Assembly (NCBI GenBank): GCA_036567965.1
Contig: DATCTN010000021.1
Coordinates: forward strand, 196,906 to 260,905
Source: Candidatus Kryptoniota bacterium
GTDB taxonomy: Bacteria > Bacteroidota > Ignavibacteria > Kryptoniales > JAKASW01
Direction: 5' to 3'
Length of the DNA stretch: 64,000 bases
A program made the position numbers and the translations under genes. Below are positions 8,313-17,289 of this stretch, piece by piece; the stretch's first letter is position 1; each line of letters begins with the position of its first letter. The notes beneath the pieces were generated by a model, which was given only the letters and a program-made list of their open reading frames with translations, was not told where the DNA came from and made no database searches.

Positions 8313-9643
8313 ATTCGCAAATTGAAAATCTTAAAATGAAGATTGTCAACAAGACAATGAGAGTTGGAGTCATCGGGCTGGGATACGTCGGGTTACCGCT
8401 CGCGGTCGAATTTGCGTCGAAGGGTTTTGAGACTGTCGGTATTGACATCGACGAGCGGAAGGTTACGAATGTAAACAAGGGGACCAATTATATCGGTGAC
8501 ATTGCCGACGAGGATTTCAAGAGAGTTGTCGCATCGGGAAAACTCCGTGCCGAGAAGAATTACGAAAGTATTGGGACCCTTGATGCGATTTTTATTTGTG
8601 TCCCGACCCCATTCACTCCAAACAAGCAGCCGGATATCTCGTTTATCATAAGCGCCGCAGAAAATATTTCAAGAGGATTGAAGAAGAACCAGCTCGTCGT
8701 GCTTCGAAGCACAACGTTTCCGAACACGACGGAGGGACATGTTCTGCCCGTACTCGAAAAATCAGGATTGAAGGCGGGGAGAGACTTTTTTCTGGCGTTC
8801 TCGCCTGAACGGATCGACCCGGGCAACAATAAGTTCAAGACAAACAACATTCCTACCGTCGTCGGCGGAATAGACGAGACGAGTACGGAGCTGGCCGCTC
8901 TCGCAATAATGGAAAGCGTCGACCAGGTGGTGAAAGTGTCCAATCCAAAAATTGCCGAGATGGAAAAGCTCCTGGAGAATATTTTCAGGAGTGTGAATAT
9001 CGCCCTCGTCAACGAGCTGGCGCAGCTTTGCGACAGGATGGGTGGGATAAATATCTGGGAGGTCGTCGATGCGGCCGCGACGAAGCCGTTCGGCTTCATG
9101 CCATTCTATCCCGGACCCGGGATCGGGGGACATTGCATACTCATCGATCCGTACTACCTCGAATGGCTCGCGAAAGCGTACGATTTCCAGACGAATTTCA
9201 TATCGCTCGCCGCTGAAGTCAACGAGAACATGCCTTTCTACGTTCGCAACATGGTACAGCGCGAACTTAGTTTCAGGCCGGTCAAATTCCGAAATGCGAA
9301 GATCCTGATTCTTGGCGTGGCATTCAAGAAGGATGTTGACGACACCAGGCACTCACCGGCATTAAAAGTGATGGAACTGCTGCTCACCGACGGGGCACAG
9401 AACATAGTCTATAACGACCCCTACGTACCTGAGATCCGCGTGGATGGGAAGGTATTCAAGTCCGTGAAGCTCACTCCACGGCTTCTGAAGAAGATGGACT
9501 GCGTTGTGATCACTACTGACCATTCATCGTATGACTACGACATGATTGTCAAAAATTCCAGGTGCGTAGTTGACTCGAGAAACGCTACAAGGAAAGTCAG
9601 GAACTGGCGGGATAGGATCGTCCTGTTGGGCGATGGTAAGTGA
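8309..9643 (+). CDS. Nucleotide-sugar dehydrogenase (UDP-GlcNAc/UDP-ManNAc 6-dehydrogenase type)
   Basis: A 444-aa UDP-sugar 6-dehydrogenase that oxidises the C6 alcohol of a UDP-hexose(amine) to an acid using NAD. Visible are GLGYVGLPLAVEF (residues 23-35, Rossmann), CVPTPFTPNKQPD, STTFPNTTE, SPERIDPGN, and the catalytic cysteine C276 in GIGGHCILIDPYYLEW. This last form resembles WbpA/WecC-type enzymes more than plain UDP-glucose dehydrogenase. ATG 8309 overlaps the rfbB stop; in-frame ATGs at 8336 and 8357 are possible later starts, the last directly before the fold. With the 2-epimerase downstream it could give UDP-ManNAcA. Confidence 0.88.
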   Translation: MNSQIENLKMKIVNKTMRVGVIGLGYVGLPLAVEFASKGFETVGIDIDERKVTNVNKGTNYIGDIADEDFKRVVASGKLRAEKNYESIGTLDAIFICVPTPFTPNKQPDISFIISAAENISRGLKKNQLVVLRSTTFPNTTEGHVLPVLEKSGLKAGRDFFLAFSPERIDPGNNKFKTNNIPTVVGGIDETSTELAALAIMESVDQVVKVSNPKIAEMEKLLENIFRSVNIALVNELAQLCDRMGGINIWEVVDAAATKPFGFMPFYPGPGIGGHCILIDPYYLEWLAKAYDFQTNFISLAAEVNENMPFYVRNMVQRELSFRPVKFRNAKILILGVAFKKDVDDTRHSPALKVMELLLTDGAQNIVYNDPYVPEIRVDGKVFKSVKLTPRLLKKMDCVVITTDHSSYDYDMIVKNSRCVVDSRNATRKVRNWRDRIVLLGDGK

Positions 9644-9672
9644 AAAGGGAGTATTGAAAAGGGAAGATCCGA

Positions 9673-10773
9673 TTGAAATTTATTAGTGTGGTCGGGGCTC
9701 GCCCGAATTTTATGAAAGTGGCGCCGTTGCATCGGGCGTTCTCTAAGAATAAAGACATAAAACATCTCATCGTTCACACCGGTCAACATTATGACGATAA
9801 CATGTCTAAAGTATTCTTCGAGGACCTTGAACTTCCAAAGCCGGATGTGTATTTGGGAGTGGGCTCTGGCTCGCATGCAGTTCAGACCGCAAAGATCATG
9901 GTAGAATTCGAAAAAATTCTCGTCGCGGAAAAGCCGGATCTCGTAATAGTAGTCGGGGATGTCAATTCGACCGTAGCATGCAGCCTCACGGCGTCGAAGT
10001 TGTGGATCCCGGTTGCTCATGTTGAGGCCGGCCTCAGAAGTTTTGACAGGACAATGCCGGAAGAACTAAACAGGATCGTGACAGACGTTTTGAGCGATCA
10101 TCTCTTCGTTACCGAAGAGAGCGGGATTGTCAATCTCAATAATGAAGGAATAGATAAGAAGAAAGTTCATCTTGTCGGAGATGTAATGATCGACTCGCTG
10201 ATAATGTATAAGGAAAAAGCGAAGCGTTCTCTCGTGAAGGGAAGCTTTGGATTGTCCGCGGGAAAATACACTCTCGTCACGCTTCATCGCCCGGCGAACG
10301 TGGATGAACTTAAGAATCTTGAGATCATCTTGAGAATTTTCAAAGAGATTGCGGGATTCGGGAAGATCGTGTTCCCCATTCACCCGAGAACGCGGAAACG
10401 TATTGAAGAATTCGGACTTTCGTCACAATTTGCGGCTGTGAAGGAGTTGCTGCTGACGGACCCGCTCGGCTACCTGGACTTCCTGAATCTGATGATGGAC
10501 GCGAAGATAATCCTGACGGACTCGGGTGGCATACAGGAAGAGAGCACTTATTTGAACGTACCGTGCATAACCTTGAGAGACAACACCGAGCGGCCCGCAA
10601 CAATAGAAGATGGAACGAATGTACTCACCGGGATGTCGGCTGAAAAAGTTGTAAATCTGGTGAAGGAATGTTATTCCGGAAAGTGGAAGAAGAGCAGGGT
10701 ACCTGAGTTGTGGGATGGAAAGGCGGCGGAACGCGTAATGAAGATACTGGATAACGCATATGGTTCCGCTTGA
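9673..10773 (+). CDS. wecB: UDP-N-acetylglucosamine 2-epimerase (non-hydrolysing)
   Basis: A 366-aa GT-B-fold epimerase that interconverts UDP-GlcNAc and UDP-ManNAc (or close 2,3-diacetamido derivatives). Family blocks are all present: GARPNFMKVAPL at the N-terminus, TGQHYDDNMS, HVEAGLRSFDRTMPEELNR, TLHRPANVD, DSGGIQEEST and RDNTERPATIEDGTN. The start is TTG at 9673. No closer ATG exists and the family N-terminus begins there. It lies 29 bases after the 6-dehydrogenase, so the pair probably makes a 2-epimerised acetamido uronic acid for the polymer. A WbpI-like role on a diacetamido sugar is an alternative. Confidence 0.9.
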   Translation: MKFISVVGARPNFMKVAPLHRAFSKNKDIKHLIVHTGQHYDDNMSKVFFEDLELPKPDVYLGVGSGSHAVQTAKIMVEFEKILVAEKPDLVIVVGDVNSTVACSLTASKLWIPVAHVEAGLRSFDRTMPEELNRIVTDVLSDHLFVTEESGIVNLNNEGIDKKKVHLVGDVMIDSLIMYKEKAKRSLVKGSFGLSAGKYTLVTLHRPANVDELKNLEIILRIFKEIAGFGKIVFPIHPRTRKRIEEFGLSSQFAAVKELLLTDPLGYLDFLNLMMDAKIILTDSGGIQEESTYLNVPCITLRDNTERPATIEDGTNVLTGMSAEKVVNLVKECYSGKWKKSRVPELWDGKAAERVMKILDNAYGSA

Positions 10774-10794
10774 ATCGGATATTGGAGCATGACG

Positions 10795-10872
10795 ATGAAT
10801 GATATGCCGGTTCGCCCTTTAATGCAGAGCACCTTCAATAATAGTTCCGTAACCGTCAAAGACATCGAATGA
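10795..10872 (+). CDS. Possible short ORF coupled to the following glycosyltransferase
   Basis: A 25-codon ORF begins at ATG 10795, 7 bases after GGAG (10784-10787). Its TGA overlaps the ATG of the next gene as ATGA (10869-10872). The downstream gene has no ribosome-binding site of its own. The peptide (MNDMPVRPLM...) matches nothing I recognise. It may serve to deliver ribosomes by re-initiation, or it may be chance. Confidence 0.3.
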   Translation: MNDMPVRPLMQSTFNNSSVTVKDIE

Positions 10873-11738
10873 GATTGAATTTCAACCCGAAAGTCGCCCT
10901 GATTTTTGTCAAGTATTATGACGAGAAATATCCACACGCCTTTGAAAGACTGAAATCGTATCTCATTAACGGCAAGAAGCGCAATATAACGTGCCTCATA
11001 GTCGACAACAGGAATGAAGGAAGTTCGTGGCGGAATCTCGATGAGAATACTTTTTATCTCGAGGGTGATAACAGCGACAGGGAATTTTCCGGGTGGCAAA
11101 GGGGTTTGAATTTTCTCCGGGAACAAGAGATAAAATATGATGTCGTCCTTTTCGTGAACGAGGCTTTTGAAGCGATAGGACCAAGCTACCTTAAGGACAA
11201 CAATATCAATTGGTTGATCAGAAAGACGTATTTCCTGAATGCCGCAATTGGGTTCGTTGATACGAGATGGGAAAGGACTCGTCTTCATAATAAAGGCACG
11301 AGGATATGGGTCAACACTAATTGTTTCTTCATCCCAACTTCCTTGCTGAATAAATTGCAGTCACTTGTAATGGTTGATGAAAAAATGTTAGACGATTACC
11401 TTCCTCTGCAATTTCCAGGATTGGACAGCCCATTTGCAAAAACTGCTCCAATGAACGATGTATACAAGCGCAACATAATCACTTGGCTGACGGAAGAGTG
11501 GCACGGAAGGATCGAGTTGAGTGAGCAGACATGGCCTTTATTCCGATCTAAAGTAAAAGCGATGCTTAACGAGGTGATGCTTTCCGTCCGGATTCGCGAG
11601 CTTGGCCATATGATACTGCCATATAGCATACCCCGTTTTGCATTCAAGAAGATCCGGGGCGTCTTTAGGAAGATGAGAAAGATAGTGTCGCGCAGGTACC
11701 AGCGTTCCCTCCGAGATACTGTTTTTACCGGACAGTGA
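10869..11738 (+). CDS. Putative glycosyltransferase (GT-A-like), unclassified
   Basis: A 289-aa protein that I do not recognise as a named family. The first 100 residues look like the nucleotide-binding half of a GT-A fold: a hydrophobic strand VALIFVKYYDEKY, then ITCLIVDNRNE (strand plus acidic/Asn turn), and EFSGWQRGLNFL with DVVLFVNEAF. That order resembles GT2/rhamnan-synthesis-type transferases, in which a W.RGL segment follows the DN motif. A canonical DxD is not obvious; VDTRWERTRLH at about 135-145 is a possible substitute. The C-terminus is very basic (KKIRGVFRKMRKIVSRRYQR), as in membrane-associated transferases. It lies between wecB and the Wzz-like gene. Confidence 0.5.
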   Translation: MRLNFNPKVALIFVKYYDEKYPHAFERLKSYLINGKKRNITCLIVDNRNEGSSWRNLDENTFYLEGDNSDREFSGWQRGLNFLREQEIKYDVVLFVNEAFEAIGPSYLKDNNINWLIRKTYFLNAAIGFVDTRWERTRLHNKGTRIWVNTNCFFIPTSLLNKLQSLVMVDEKMLDDYLPLQFPGLDSPFAKTAPMNDVYKRNIITWLTEEWHGRIELSEQTWPLFRSKVKAMLNEVMLSVRIRELGHMILPYSIPRFAFKKIRGVFRKMRKIVSRRYQRSLRDTVFTGQ

Positions 11739-11862
11739 TGAGCTTGGGCAAAAGCAGTGATCCGTTATTTTGGAGATCGACCGCGCCTAAGCTGAATTAA
11801 TCTTCTGAGTTCAGCCTTAGCAATCTCGATCAACTACTTAATTAGAAAGAAAGATTGGTCCA

Positions 11863-13128
11863 ATGAGTTCAAATTCGACACAGAAAGATGGGGCGGAAAC
11901 ATTAGCAGGCGCCAGGAGCAGGAGTACGCTCTGGCAATTTCTCTACGTCTTGACAAAATGGAAATGGTTTCTCCTCGTCTGGTTTGCAGCTGTCATGATC
12001 ATTGTCACGATCATCCTTCTATTGATCCCAAGATGGTACAAGGCAGAAGCTTCGGTCCTCCCTCCAAGAAATTCCGACATTCTAAGCGGGCTGTCCGGTT
12101 TCGCGTCTCTAGCTCAAAGCGTATCTCCATTGCTTGGCAGAACAGGATTGGGTTCAGCTTCACCGACATACGCCTATCTTGCCATCCTCAACAGCCGATC
12201 CGTAATGGATTCGGTAATATATAGATTTGACCTGGTCAAGGTTTACGACATAAGCAGCTATCCGATGGAGACTGCTGAGAAAGAATTACGCGCCAATACG
12301 ATTTTTGACATTGATGAAAATGACGCGCTAAATATTACCGTTTTGGATAAGGACGCGAATCGCGCAGCGAATATGGCGAACTATTTAGTGGTTCTTCTCA
12401 ATGAGATTTACGTCAAGGTAAGCGTGGAGGAAGCTCATAATAACAGATTATTTATTCAGCAACGGTATGCAAAAAATCTGGAAGACTTGAGGTCTGCAGA
12501 GGATACACTGGAGGATTTTCAGCAGCGCTATAAAGTATATGACATGCCGGAACAAGCGAAGGCTGCGATATCCGCCGGCGCCGATCTCGAAGCCCAGCGA
12601 ATAGAGGCCGAAGTCGAGCTAGGCGTCATGAAACAACAATACGGAGAAGACGCCCCTCAGGTGAAGCTGAAGACTCTTCAGATCCAGGAACTGAATCGAA
12701 AACTTATGGACATGCAAACTGGGTCCGGGTCGGATTTCACCAAGGGTGCAAGTGTTCTCCCAGCTTTTAAAAATGTTCCGGAACTCGGAATTGCTTATCT
12801 CAGACTCTACCGCGATTATGAAATCCAAACTAAACTGCTCGAGTTTATTTTGCCGCTATATGAGCAGGCAAAAATTGAGGAACAGAAAGATACTCCTGCT
12901 GTCATAGTCCTCGACAAAGCACTTCCACCTGAGAGGCCTACTGTTCCCAAGAGGCTTTTCATTGAGGTTATTTTCGCGTTTGTGGTCCTCTCAGCACTCG
13001 TTTATTCTGTTCATCTCTTTGAGAGGGTGAGACTCCAATCTGACGGGTTAAATTCATTAGAGATAAGGCTGCGACGTTACGCGTCGAATGCTGCAAGGCG
13101 GTTCAGGGTTAAAGACGAAGTTCTTTGA
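11863..13128 (+). CDS. Wzz/GNVR-type chain-length determinant (polysaccharide co-polymerase)
   Basis: A 421-aa inner-membrane protein with the Wzz layout: a cytosolic N-terminus, one TM helix at about residues 35-58, a long periplasmic helical region (about 60-360), and a second TM helix (about 365-385). The segment PPERPTVPKRLFIEVIF before the second helix is the proline-rich motif of this family. EAQRIEAEVELGVMKQQYG at about 245-265 is coiled-coil-like, and the GNVR-type region follows. No tyrosine-kinase domain is fused. It should set polymer length with the Wzy-like polymerase two genes on. Start ATG 11863 with a 124-bp leader; the stop overlaps wzx. Confidence 0.85.
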   Translation: MSSNSTQKDGAETLAGARSRSTLWQFLYVLTKWKWFLLVWFAAVMIIVTIILLLIPRWYKAEASVLPPRNSDILSGLSGFASLAQSVSPLLGRTGLGSASPTYAYLAILNSRSVMDSVIYRFDLVKVYDISSYPMETAEKELRANTIFDIDENDALNITVLDKDANRAANMANYLVVLLNEIYVKVSVEEAHNNRLFIQQRYAKNLEDLRSAEDTLEDFQQRYKVYDMPEQAKAAISAGADLEAQRIEAEVELGVMKQQYGEDAPQVKLKTLQIQELNRKLMDMQTGSGSDFTKGASVLPAFKNVPELGIAYLRLYRDYEIQTKLLEFILPLYEQAKIEEQKDTPAVIVLDKALPPERPTVPKRLFIEVIFAFVVLSALVYSVHLFERVRLQSDGLNSLEIRLRRYASNAARRFRVKDEVL

Positions 13129-14624
13129 AACAGGTCTATAAGAACTCCGCATTAAACATAGCAGCTCAAATCGTCGTCATGCTGATTATGTTTTTTGCGG
13201 TCCCGAAGATAGTTGGGGGACTGGGAAACGTATCTTTTGCAATATTGTCTTTGGTCTGGACGGTAATTACCTATTTCACGTTATGGGACCTGGGAATAGG
13301 TCGGGCAGTAACAAAATTTGTCGCCGAAAAAAAAGGAATCGGTGAAGACAAAGATGTTGTATCGGTGGTCTACATCTCAACGGTTATTGGCCTCCTTCTT
13401 GGTGGCATATTCGGTGTTCTGGTCTTCGTATTCGATTCTCAATTGGCACATTTGCTCTTTACAGTGCCACCAGGATTTGAGTTAACGGTAGATATAGCTC
13501 TGAAGATTGTCGCGGTTTCTATGCCCGTTCTTCTTCTGCAGAGTGTGTTTCGCGGTGTCGTGATGGGTTTTGATAGATTTGATTTGTCAAATCTGGTCCA
13601 GATTATCAATGGATTCTTGCAGTGGGGGGGAGCGTTGGTTTTAGTCTGGATGCATTTCGATGTATTGTGGGTAATCGGTTTTGTGATGTTAAGTCGCCTG
13701 ATGACGACCATTGTACTTTTTGGGATGATCTCTCGAATCATAAGTTGGGGGAAATTCAGCAGGACACTTAATTTCTCATTGATGAAAGAGGTTTTGGTCT
13801 TTGGAGGCTGGGCAATGGTCAGCCAGGTTGTGAGTCCGCTATTGCAATACGCGGAAAGATTCCTGCTCAGTGCATTGGTAGCGACAAGTGTCGTTACATT
13901 TTACGTGGTCCCCTATGAGGCAACATCAAAAATGTTGGTCCTGTCAGTCGGATTGGTCTCCGCTCTGTTTCCTGCCTTGAGTCAGATTCATGGAACCGGT
14001 GGACTGAATCAGGATTTCAGGAAGCTTTACATACAATCCGAACGGATCTTGGTTTTCGCGTTTCTCCCCGTCGGGGCATTCTTGTTTATATTTGCGCCGG
14101 AGATTTTGAAGTTGTGGATGGGAAGCAGCTTCGCGCAAAGTGCTGGATTGGTTTTTGAAATCCTTTCTTTGGCATTCTTGGTTAACTCCGTCGCACAACT
14201 TCCATTCACAGTTTTGCAGGCAGTTGGCAGATCGGATTTGACAGGGAAAATACATCTTATTGAGTTGCCAATCCATTTCTTGGTTACTTTCATATTGATA
14301 AAGCAGTTTGGCCTGATCGGGGCAGCGACAGCGACCTTCTTTAGGATTATTATGGATGCGGTCCTGCTTTATACATTCACGTCCCAAAAACTTGGATTGA
14401 AGGTCGGAATCTTGAAAGGTTTTGTCAAAAAGATCGTGACCCCCGCTTCTTGTCTTGTTGGGGGCATGATCTGTATGATATTCTTCCAGGATGTCATTGC
14501 AATGAAAATAATTCTCGGACTCATTTCTTTCTTACTCTACGGTTTGATTGTTTTTAAATTTTCACTTGAAGAGAACGAGAAGAAGTTCCTGGTCAATTTG
14601 ACTTTCCGGAGGGCAAGTGCCTGA
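13125..14624 (+). CDS. Polysaccharide flippase (Wzx/MATE-like, MVF superfamily)
   Basis: A 499-aa protein with about 14 hydrophobic helices and almost no soluble domain, typical of Wzx lipid-linked oligosaccharide flippases. The first helix follows NSALNIAAQIVVML, and the family feature GLGNVSFAILSLVWT occurs near residue 30. Start is TTG 13125, overlapping the Wzz stop by 4 bases. The end overlaps the next gene by 8 bases. It would move the undecaprenyl-linked repeat unit to the periplasmic face for polymerisation. Confidence 0.87.
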   Translation: MKQVYKNSALNIAAQIVVMLIMFFAVPKIVGGLGNVSFAILSLVWTVITYFTLWDLGIGRAVTKFVAEKKGIGEDKDVVSVVYISTVIGLLLGGIFGVLVFVFDSQLAHLLFTVPPGFELTVDIALKIVAVSMPVLLLQSVFRGVVMGFDRFDLSNLVQIINGFLQWGGALVLVWMHFDVLWVIGFVMLSRLMTTIVLFGMISRIISWGKFSRTLNFSLMKEVLVFGGWAMVSQVVSPLLQYAERFLLSALVATSVVTFYVVPYEATSKMLVLSVGLVSALFPALSQIHGTGGLNQDFRKLYIQSERILVFAFLPVGAFLFIFAPEILKLWMGSSFAQSAGLVFEILSLAFLVNSVAQLPFTVLQAVGRSDLTGKIHLIELPIHFLVTFILIKQFGLIGAATATFFRIIMDAVLLYTFTSQKLGLKVGILKGFVKKIVTPASCLVGGMICMIFFQDVIAMKIILGLISFLLYGLIVFKFSLEENEKKFLVNLTFRRASA

Positions 14625-15942
14625 GCTGACGCTGTTCCTATACGTACTAATCACTGTCGCGACAATGTGGATAGGCGTACGCGCTTTCGGAAGGTGGATC
14701 AATCATATCACTATTTATGGAATGGTTTGGGGAATCCAGGTCATACTGTTTGAAATGAGGCTTATCGCTTATCATGCTCTCTCTTTTGAGACGACCATGT
14801 TTATTTTCGGGTCATGGGCGGTATTTGTTTTTTCCTCTCTAACAATTCGGAATTTCTATTCTAACAAAATGCCCGAGACGCGAGCACTGCCGGCGCCTCG
14901 ACATGATGTCCTGACTATCGTCCTTGTCACCCTCACGTTGATCGGGGCAATAGGTACATATCAACACTGGACCGTGCTGTTGAGAATGTTCGGCAGCGTG
15001 AAAGGTGTCGTTTTCAATGCCAATCTGATGTATGCGCTTCGCAGGGAAGAGGGCGGAATTCCTGGCATGTGGCCATACGTTGACAGCGTGAGTCTAGCAG
15101 CTGATTTTGTTGGAGGTTATTTCGCGGGACTTCGCCGCCGGCCGATTCTCCTTGCGGTGGCTCCTTTCATAGTTGAACTTGCGAATGCGATCGCAGCATT
15201 TGGACGAAGCAGATTGCTTATAGGGATCATCTTATGGGGTACAGCCTTCTTCTTCACGCAGGTGAAAAAACAGGCCACAGAGAGGAGTGCTAGATGGAAG
15301 CAGGTAGTCCTGCTTGCCTCGATACTGATTATCTTCATCTTCGGGATGGAGTTCATAAGACAGTTTCGTGGCATGAGAGAAAGTTTTTCCGGTGAGACTA
15401 CAAGTCTCTCGCATATGAATGGGGTTGGGCTTATAACGCCCTCTATCTACCTCTATCTTAGTTCTGATGTTGCTGTGTTGAACAAGTTCCTGAACTATGA
15501 GTTTTCGGGACGTGTAGAGCACACACCGATCGGAGGAAATACTTTTGCGCCGTTCTTCAGATTGTTTGCCAAGATCGGCCTCACGGATCCAGTTTTAGAA
15601 TACCAGAAGTCCTACTCGGTTCCAGCGTCAACTAACACCGCAAGCTATCTGCGAGAGCTTTACGCCGACTGGGGGATAGGCGGAACTCTCTTCTTTGTGT
15701 ATTTGCTTGGAGCATTTTGCTCTGTCGCTGTCGAAGCCTATCGACGCAGGAAGTCGTTGACGCTTCTTGCAATTGTCGCCCATTTACACGTTGCAGTTTT
15801 CTTTTCGTTCTTTGTGCAGGTATCGAGGCTAGGCTATTGGATTGTTAGCCTGGTCTTTGCCGTAATTGCTTCGATGATCATAGACAAATATTCTGTTCAT
15901 GAGAACAAGGCGCAATATGGTAATGGAGATGGGACTGTCTAG
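14617..15942 (+). CDS. Putative O-antigen/oligosaccharide repeat-unit polymerase (Wzy-like)
   Basis: A 441-aa polytopic membrane protein with roughly 10-12 helices. A long periplasmic loop (about residues 255-345) carries RQFRGMRESFSGETTS and a Tyr/Pro/Ser-rich stretch (LEYQKSYSVPASTNTAS), followed by helix pairs near the C-terminus. Wzy proteins have little sequence identity, so the call rests on topology, on its place after wzx, and on there being no other polymerase candidate in the cluster. GTG 14617 is inside the wzx end. After its stop comes a 162-bp stretch before the next glycosyltransferase. Confidence 0.7.
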   Translation: MPELTLFLYVLITVATMWIGVRAFGRWINHITIYGMVWGIQVILFEMRLIAYHALSFETTMFIFGSWAVFVFSSLTIRNFYSNKMPETRALPAPRHDVLTIVLVTLTLIGAIGTYQHWTVLLRMFGSVKGVVFNANLMYALRREEGGIPGMWPYVDSVSLAADFVGGYFAGLRRRPILLAVAPFIVELANAIAAFGRSRLLIGIILWGTAFFFTQVKKQATERSARWKQVVLLASILIIFIFGMEFIRQFRGMRESFSGETTSLSHMNGVGLITPSIYLYLSSDVAVLNKFLNYEFSGRVEHTPIGGNTFAPFFRLFAKIGLTDPVLEYQKSYSVPASTNTASYLRELYADWGIGGTLFFVYLLGAFCSVAVEAYRRRKSLTLLAIVAHLHVAVFFSFFVQVSRLGYWIVSLVFAVIASMIIDKYSVHENKAQYGNGDGTV

Positions 15943-15976
15943 TCAAAACCTTCAATGCTGTACATCTGAGCGCTTG

Positions 15977-16108
15977 ATGGAGAGAATAGGAAGTGTAAAA
16001 CCTAATGATCAAGCTGGATCCACTGGTGTGTTGCCGGCCGGCAGCAAAACTGCAACCATATATTCCAAACTATTGATCCGCAGTAGCGTCAACGCGGATT
16101 TCCAATGA
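15977..16108 (+). CDS. Possible short ORF ending on the next start codon
   Basis: This 43-codon ORF (MERIGSVKPND...) fills most of the gap between the Wzy-like gene and the next glycosyltransferase. Its TGA overlaps that gene's ATG (ATGA at 16105-16108). The ribosome-binding site is poor and no homology is recognised. It repeats the layout at 10795-10872. An open frame also extends upstream to 15899, overlapping the Wzy end, which I consider unlikely to be used. It may be a spacer only. Confidence 0.22.
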   Translation: MERIGSVKPNDQAGSTGVLPAGSKTATIYSKLLIRSSVNADFQ

Positions 16109-17286
16109 GAGTTCTTTATCTGGGTGAAATGGGAGACGCGATTTCTAACCTGATCGCATTGTCGAAAGTCGCCACGGACATCGTAGTGTTAAATACAAGC
16201 CTCACTAACTTTTATGAAGAACCTCCTTCTGTCCACGACGCGATCGGCAAGAAACTTGTAGTTTACAATCTATATGAGCCCGTTAATCCGAAGGGGCTTG
16301 GAACCGTCGCCAAACTCAGGAAGATTCTAAGGTATCTTTCGGGATTTAATTACTCATTTTTCTCTCTGTTCGCGTTAGGAAACTACGAAAAGAAATTCAT
16401 TAAGAATGTCCTTGACAAAGAAAAAGTCGATCTGGTGTTTGCGGCTTGGGGGATCAGTGTCATTGCAGACATTCGTTTCCTGCGTGCGGTTGATCCAACT
16501 GTTCCGATTGTCCACTATCTGCCGACATTTCCTACCTCTCAGCTATCTAAAATAAGAGAGTCGCTTGAGTTGTACATGTTTAGAAGGAACGTTCCAAGTG
16601 TCCAGGGGTTCATTACGGGAAGTGAACCGATGAAAAGTTTTTTCACGAAGAAGTTCGGGATGAACGGCAGTTCCATGTTTGTAGGTCCGATATATTACGC
16701 TTCGGAGTACTTTGCCAGGAATAGAATGCCGCTGATGTCCGATAAGACCGGCGAACCTCATCTTGTCTTTCCGGGCACGAACGATTTCTCGAAAACGTAT
16801 AATGATGTCACAGCGCAGATAGTTGAAGTAACAAGGTGTCAGATACACGTACACTGCGGCCAGACGACGCGAGAAGATCTTGGTGGGCACTACGTGCACT
16901 TCTTCGAGCGGTTCGACACGCCTGATTTGGTTAACGGCAAGTTCGCTGAGTTCATGACTCAGTTTGATGGCTGTCTTGTACTTTATAACGGCAATTCCAA
17001 AAGACTAAAACTTACACACAGCATCCCCCAGCGTTTCCTGGCAGCTTTTATTGCCGGAATTCCTATCTTTATGAAAAGGGGTACTTTCTCAGCATGTGAA
17101 GAAATCGTCACGAGTTCCAATATTGGTCTGGTATATGAGGACGCTGAGGAGTTACGACAACATCTACTCGACCACCGGTGGATGGATAGCGTGCGCAGAA
17201 ATGCTCTCGAGATAAGCTCCAGATTTGCTTTCGAGTATCAGAAGGATAGCTTGTTCAAGTTCTTGTCTTCGTTGATAAATAGATAG
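16105..17286 (+). CDS. Glycosyltransferase, GT-B-like, unclassified
   Basis: A 393-aa protein with the outline of a GT-B transferase. The N-terminus is a Rossmann strand (MRVLYLGEMGDAISNLIALS). Mid-protein VDLVFAAWGISVIADIRFLR leads into HYLPTFPTSQ. The C-terminal half has a second Rossmann-like domain with PHLVFPGTNDFSKTYNDV, the phosphate-binding-like PQRFLAAFIAGIPIFMKRG (about 309-327) and SNIGLVYEDAEELRQHL. The usual E-x7-E of GT4 is not clear. It is placed with the other transferases of the cluster, so it probably adds one sugar of the repeat unit. The sugar and linkage are not predictable. Confidence 0.6.
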   Translation: MRVLYLGEMGDAISNLIALSKVATDIVVLNTSLTNFYEEPPSVHDAIGKKLVVYNLYEPVNPKGLGTVAKLRKILRYLSGFNYSFFSLFALGNYEKKFIKNVLDKEKVDLVFAAWGISVIADIRFLRAVDPTVPIVHYLPTFPTSQLSKIRESLELYMFRRNVPSVQGFITGSEPMKSFFTKKFGMNGSSMFVGPIYYASEYFARNRMPLMSDKTGEPHLVFPGTNDFSKTYNDVTAQIVEVTRCQIHVHCGQTTREDLGGHYVHFFERFDTPDLVNGKFAEFMTQFDGCLVLYNGNSKRLKLTHSIPQRFLAAFIAGIPIFMKRGTFSACEEIVTSSNIGLVYEDAEELRQHLLDHRWMDSVRRNALEISSRFAFEYQKDSLFKFLSSLINR

Positions 17287-17289
17287 CCG

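Noticed and set aside
8762-9352. 196-aa minus-strand frame
   Set aside because: Opposite the nucleotide-sugar dehydrogenase, whose active-site block is read from the plus strand.
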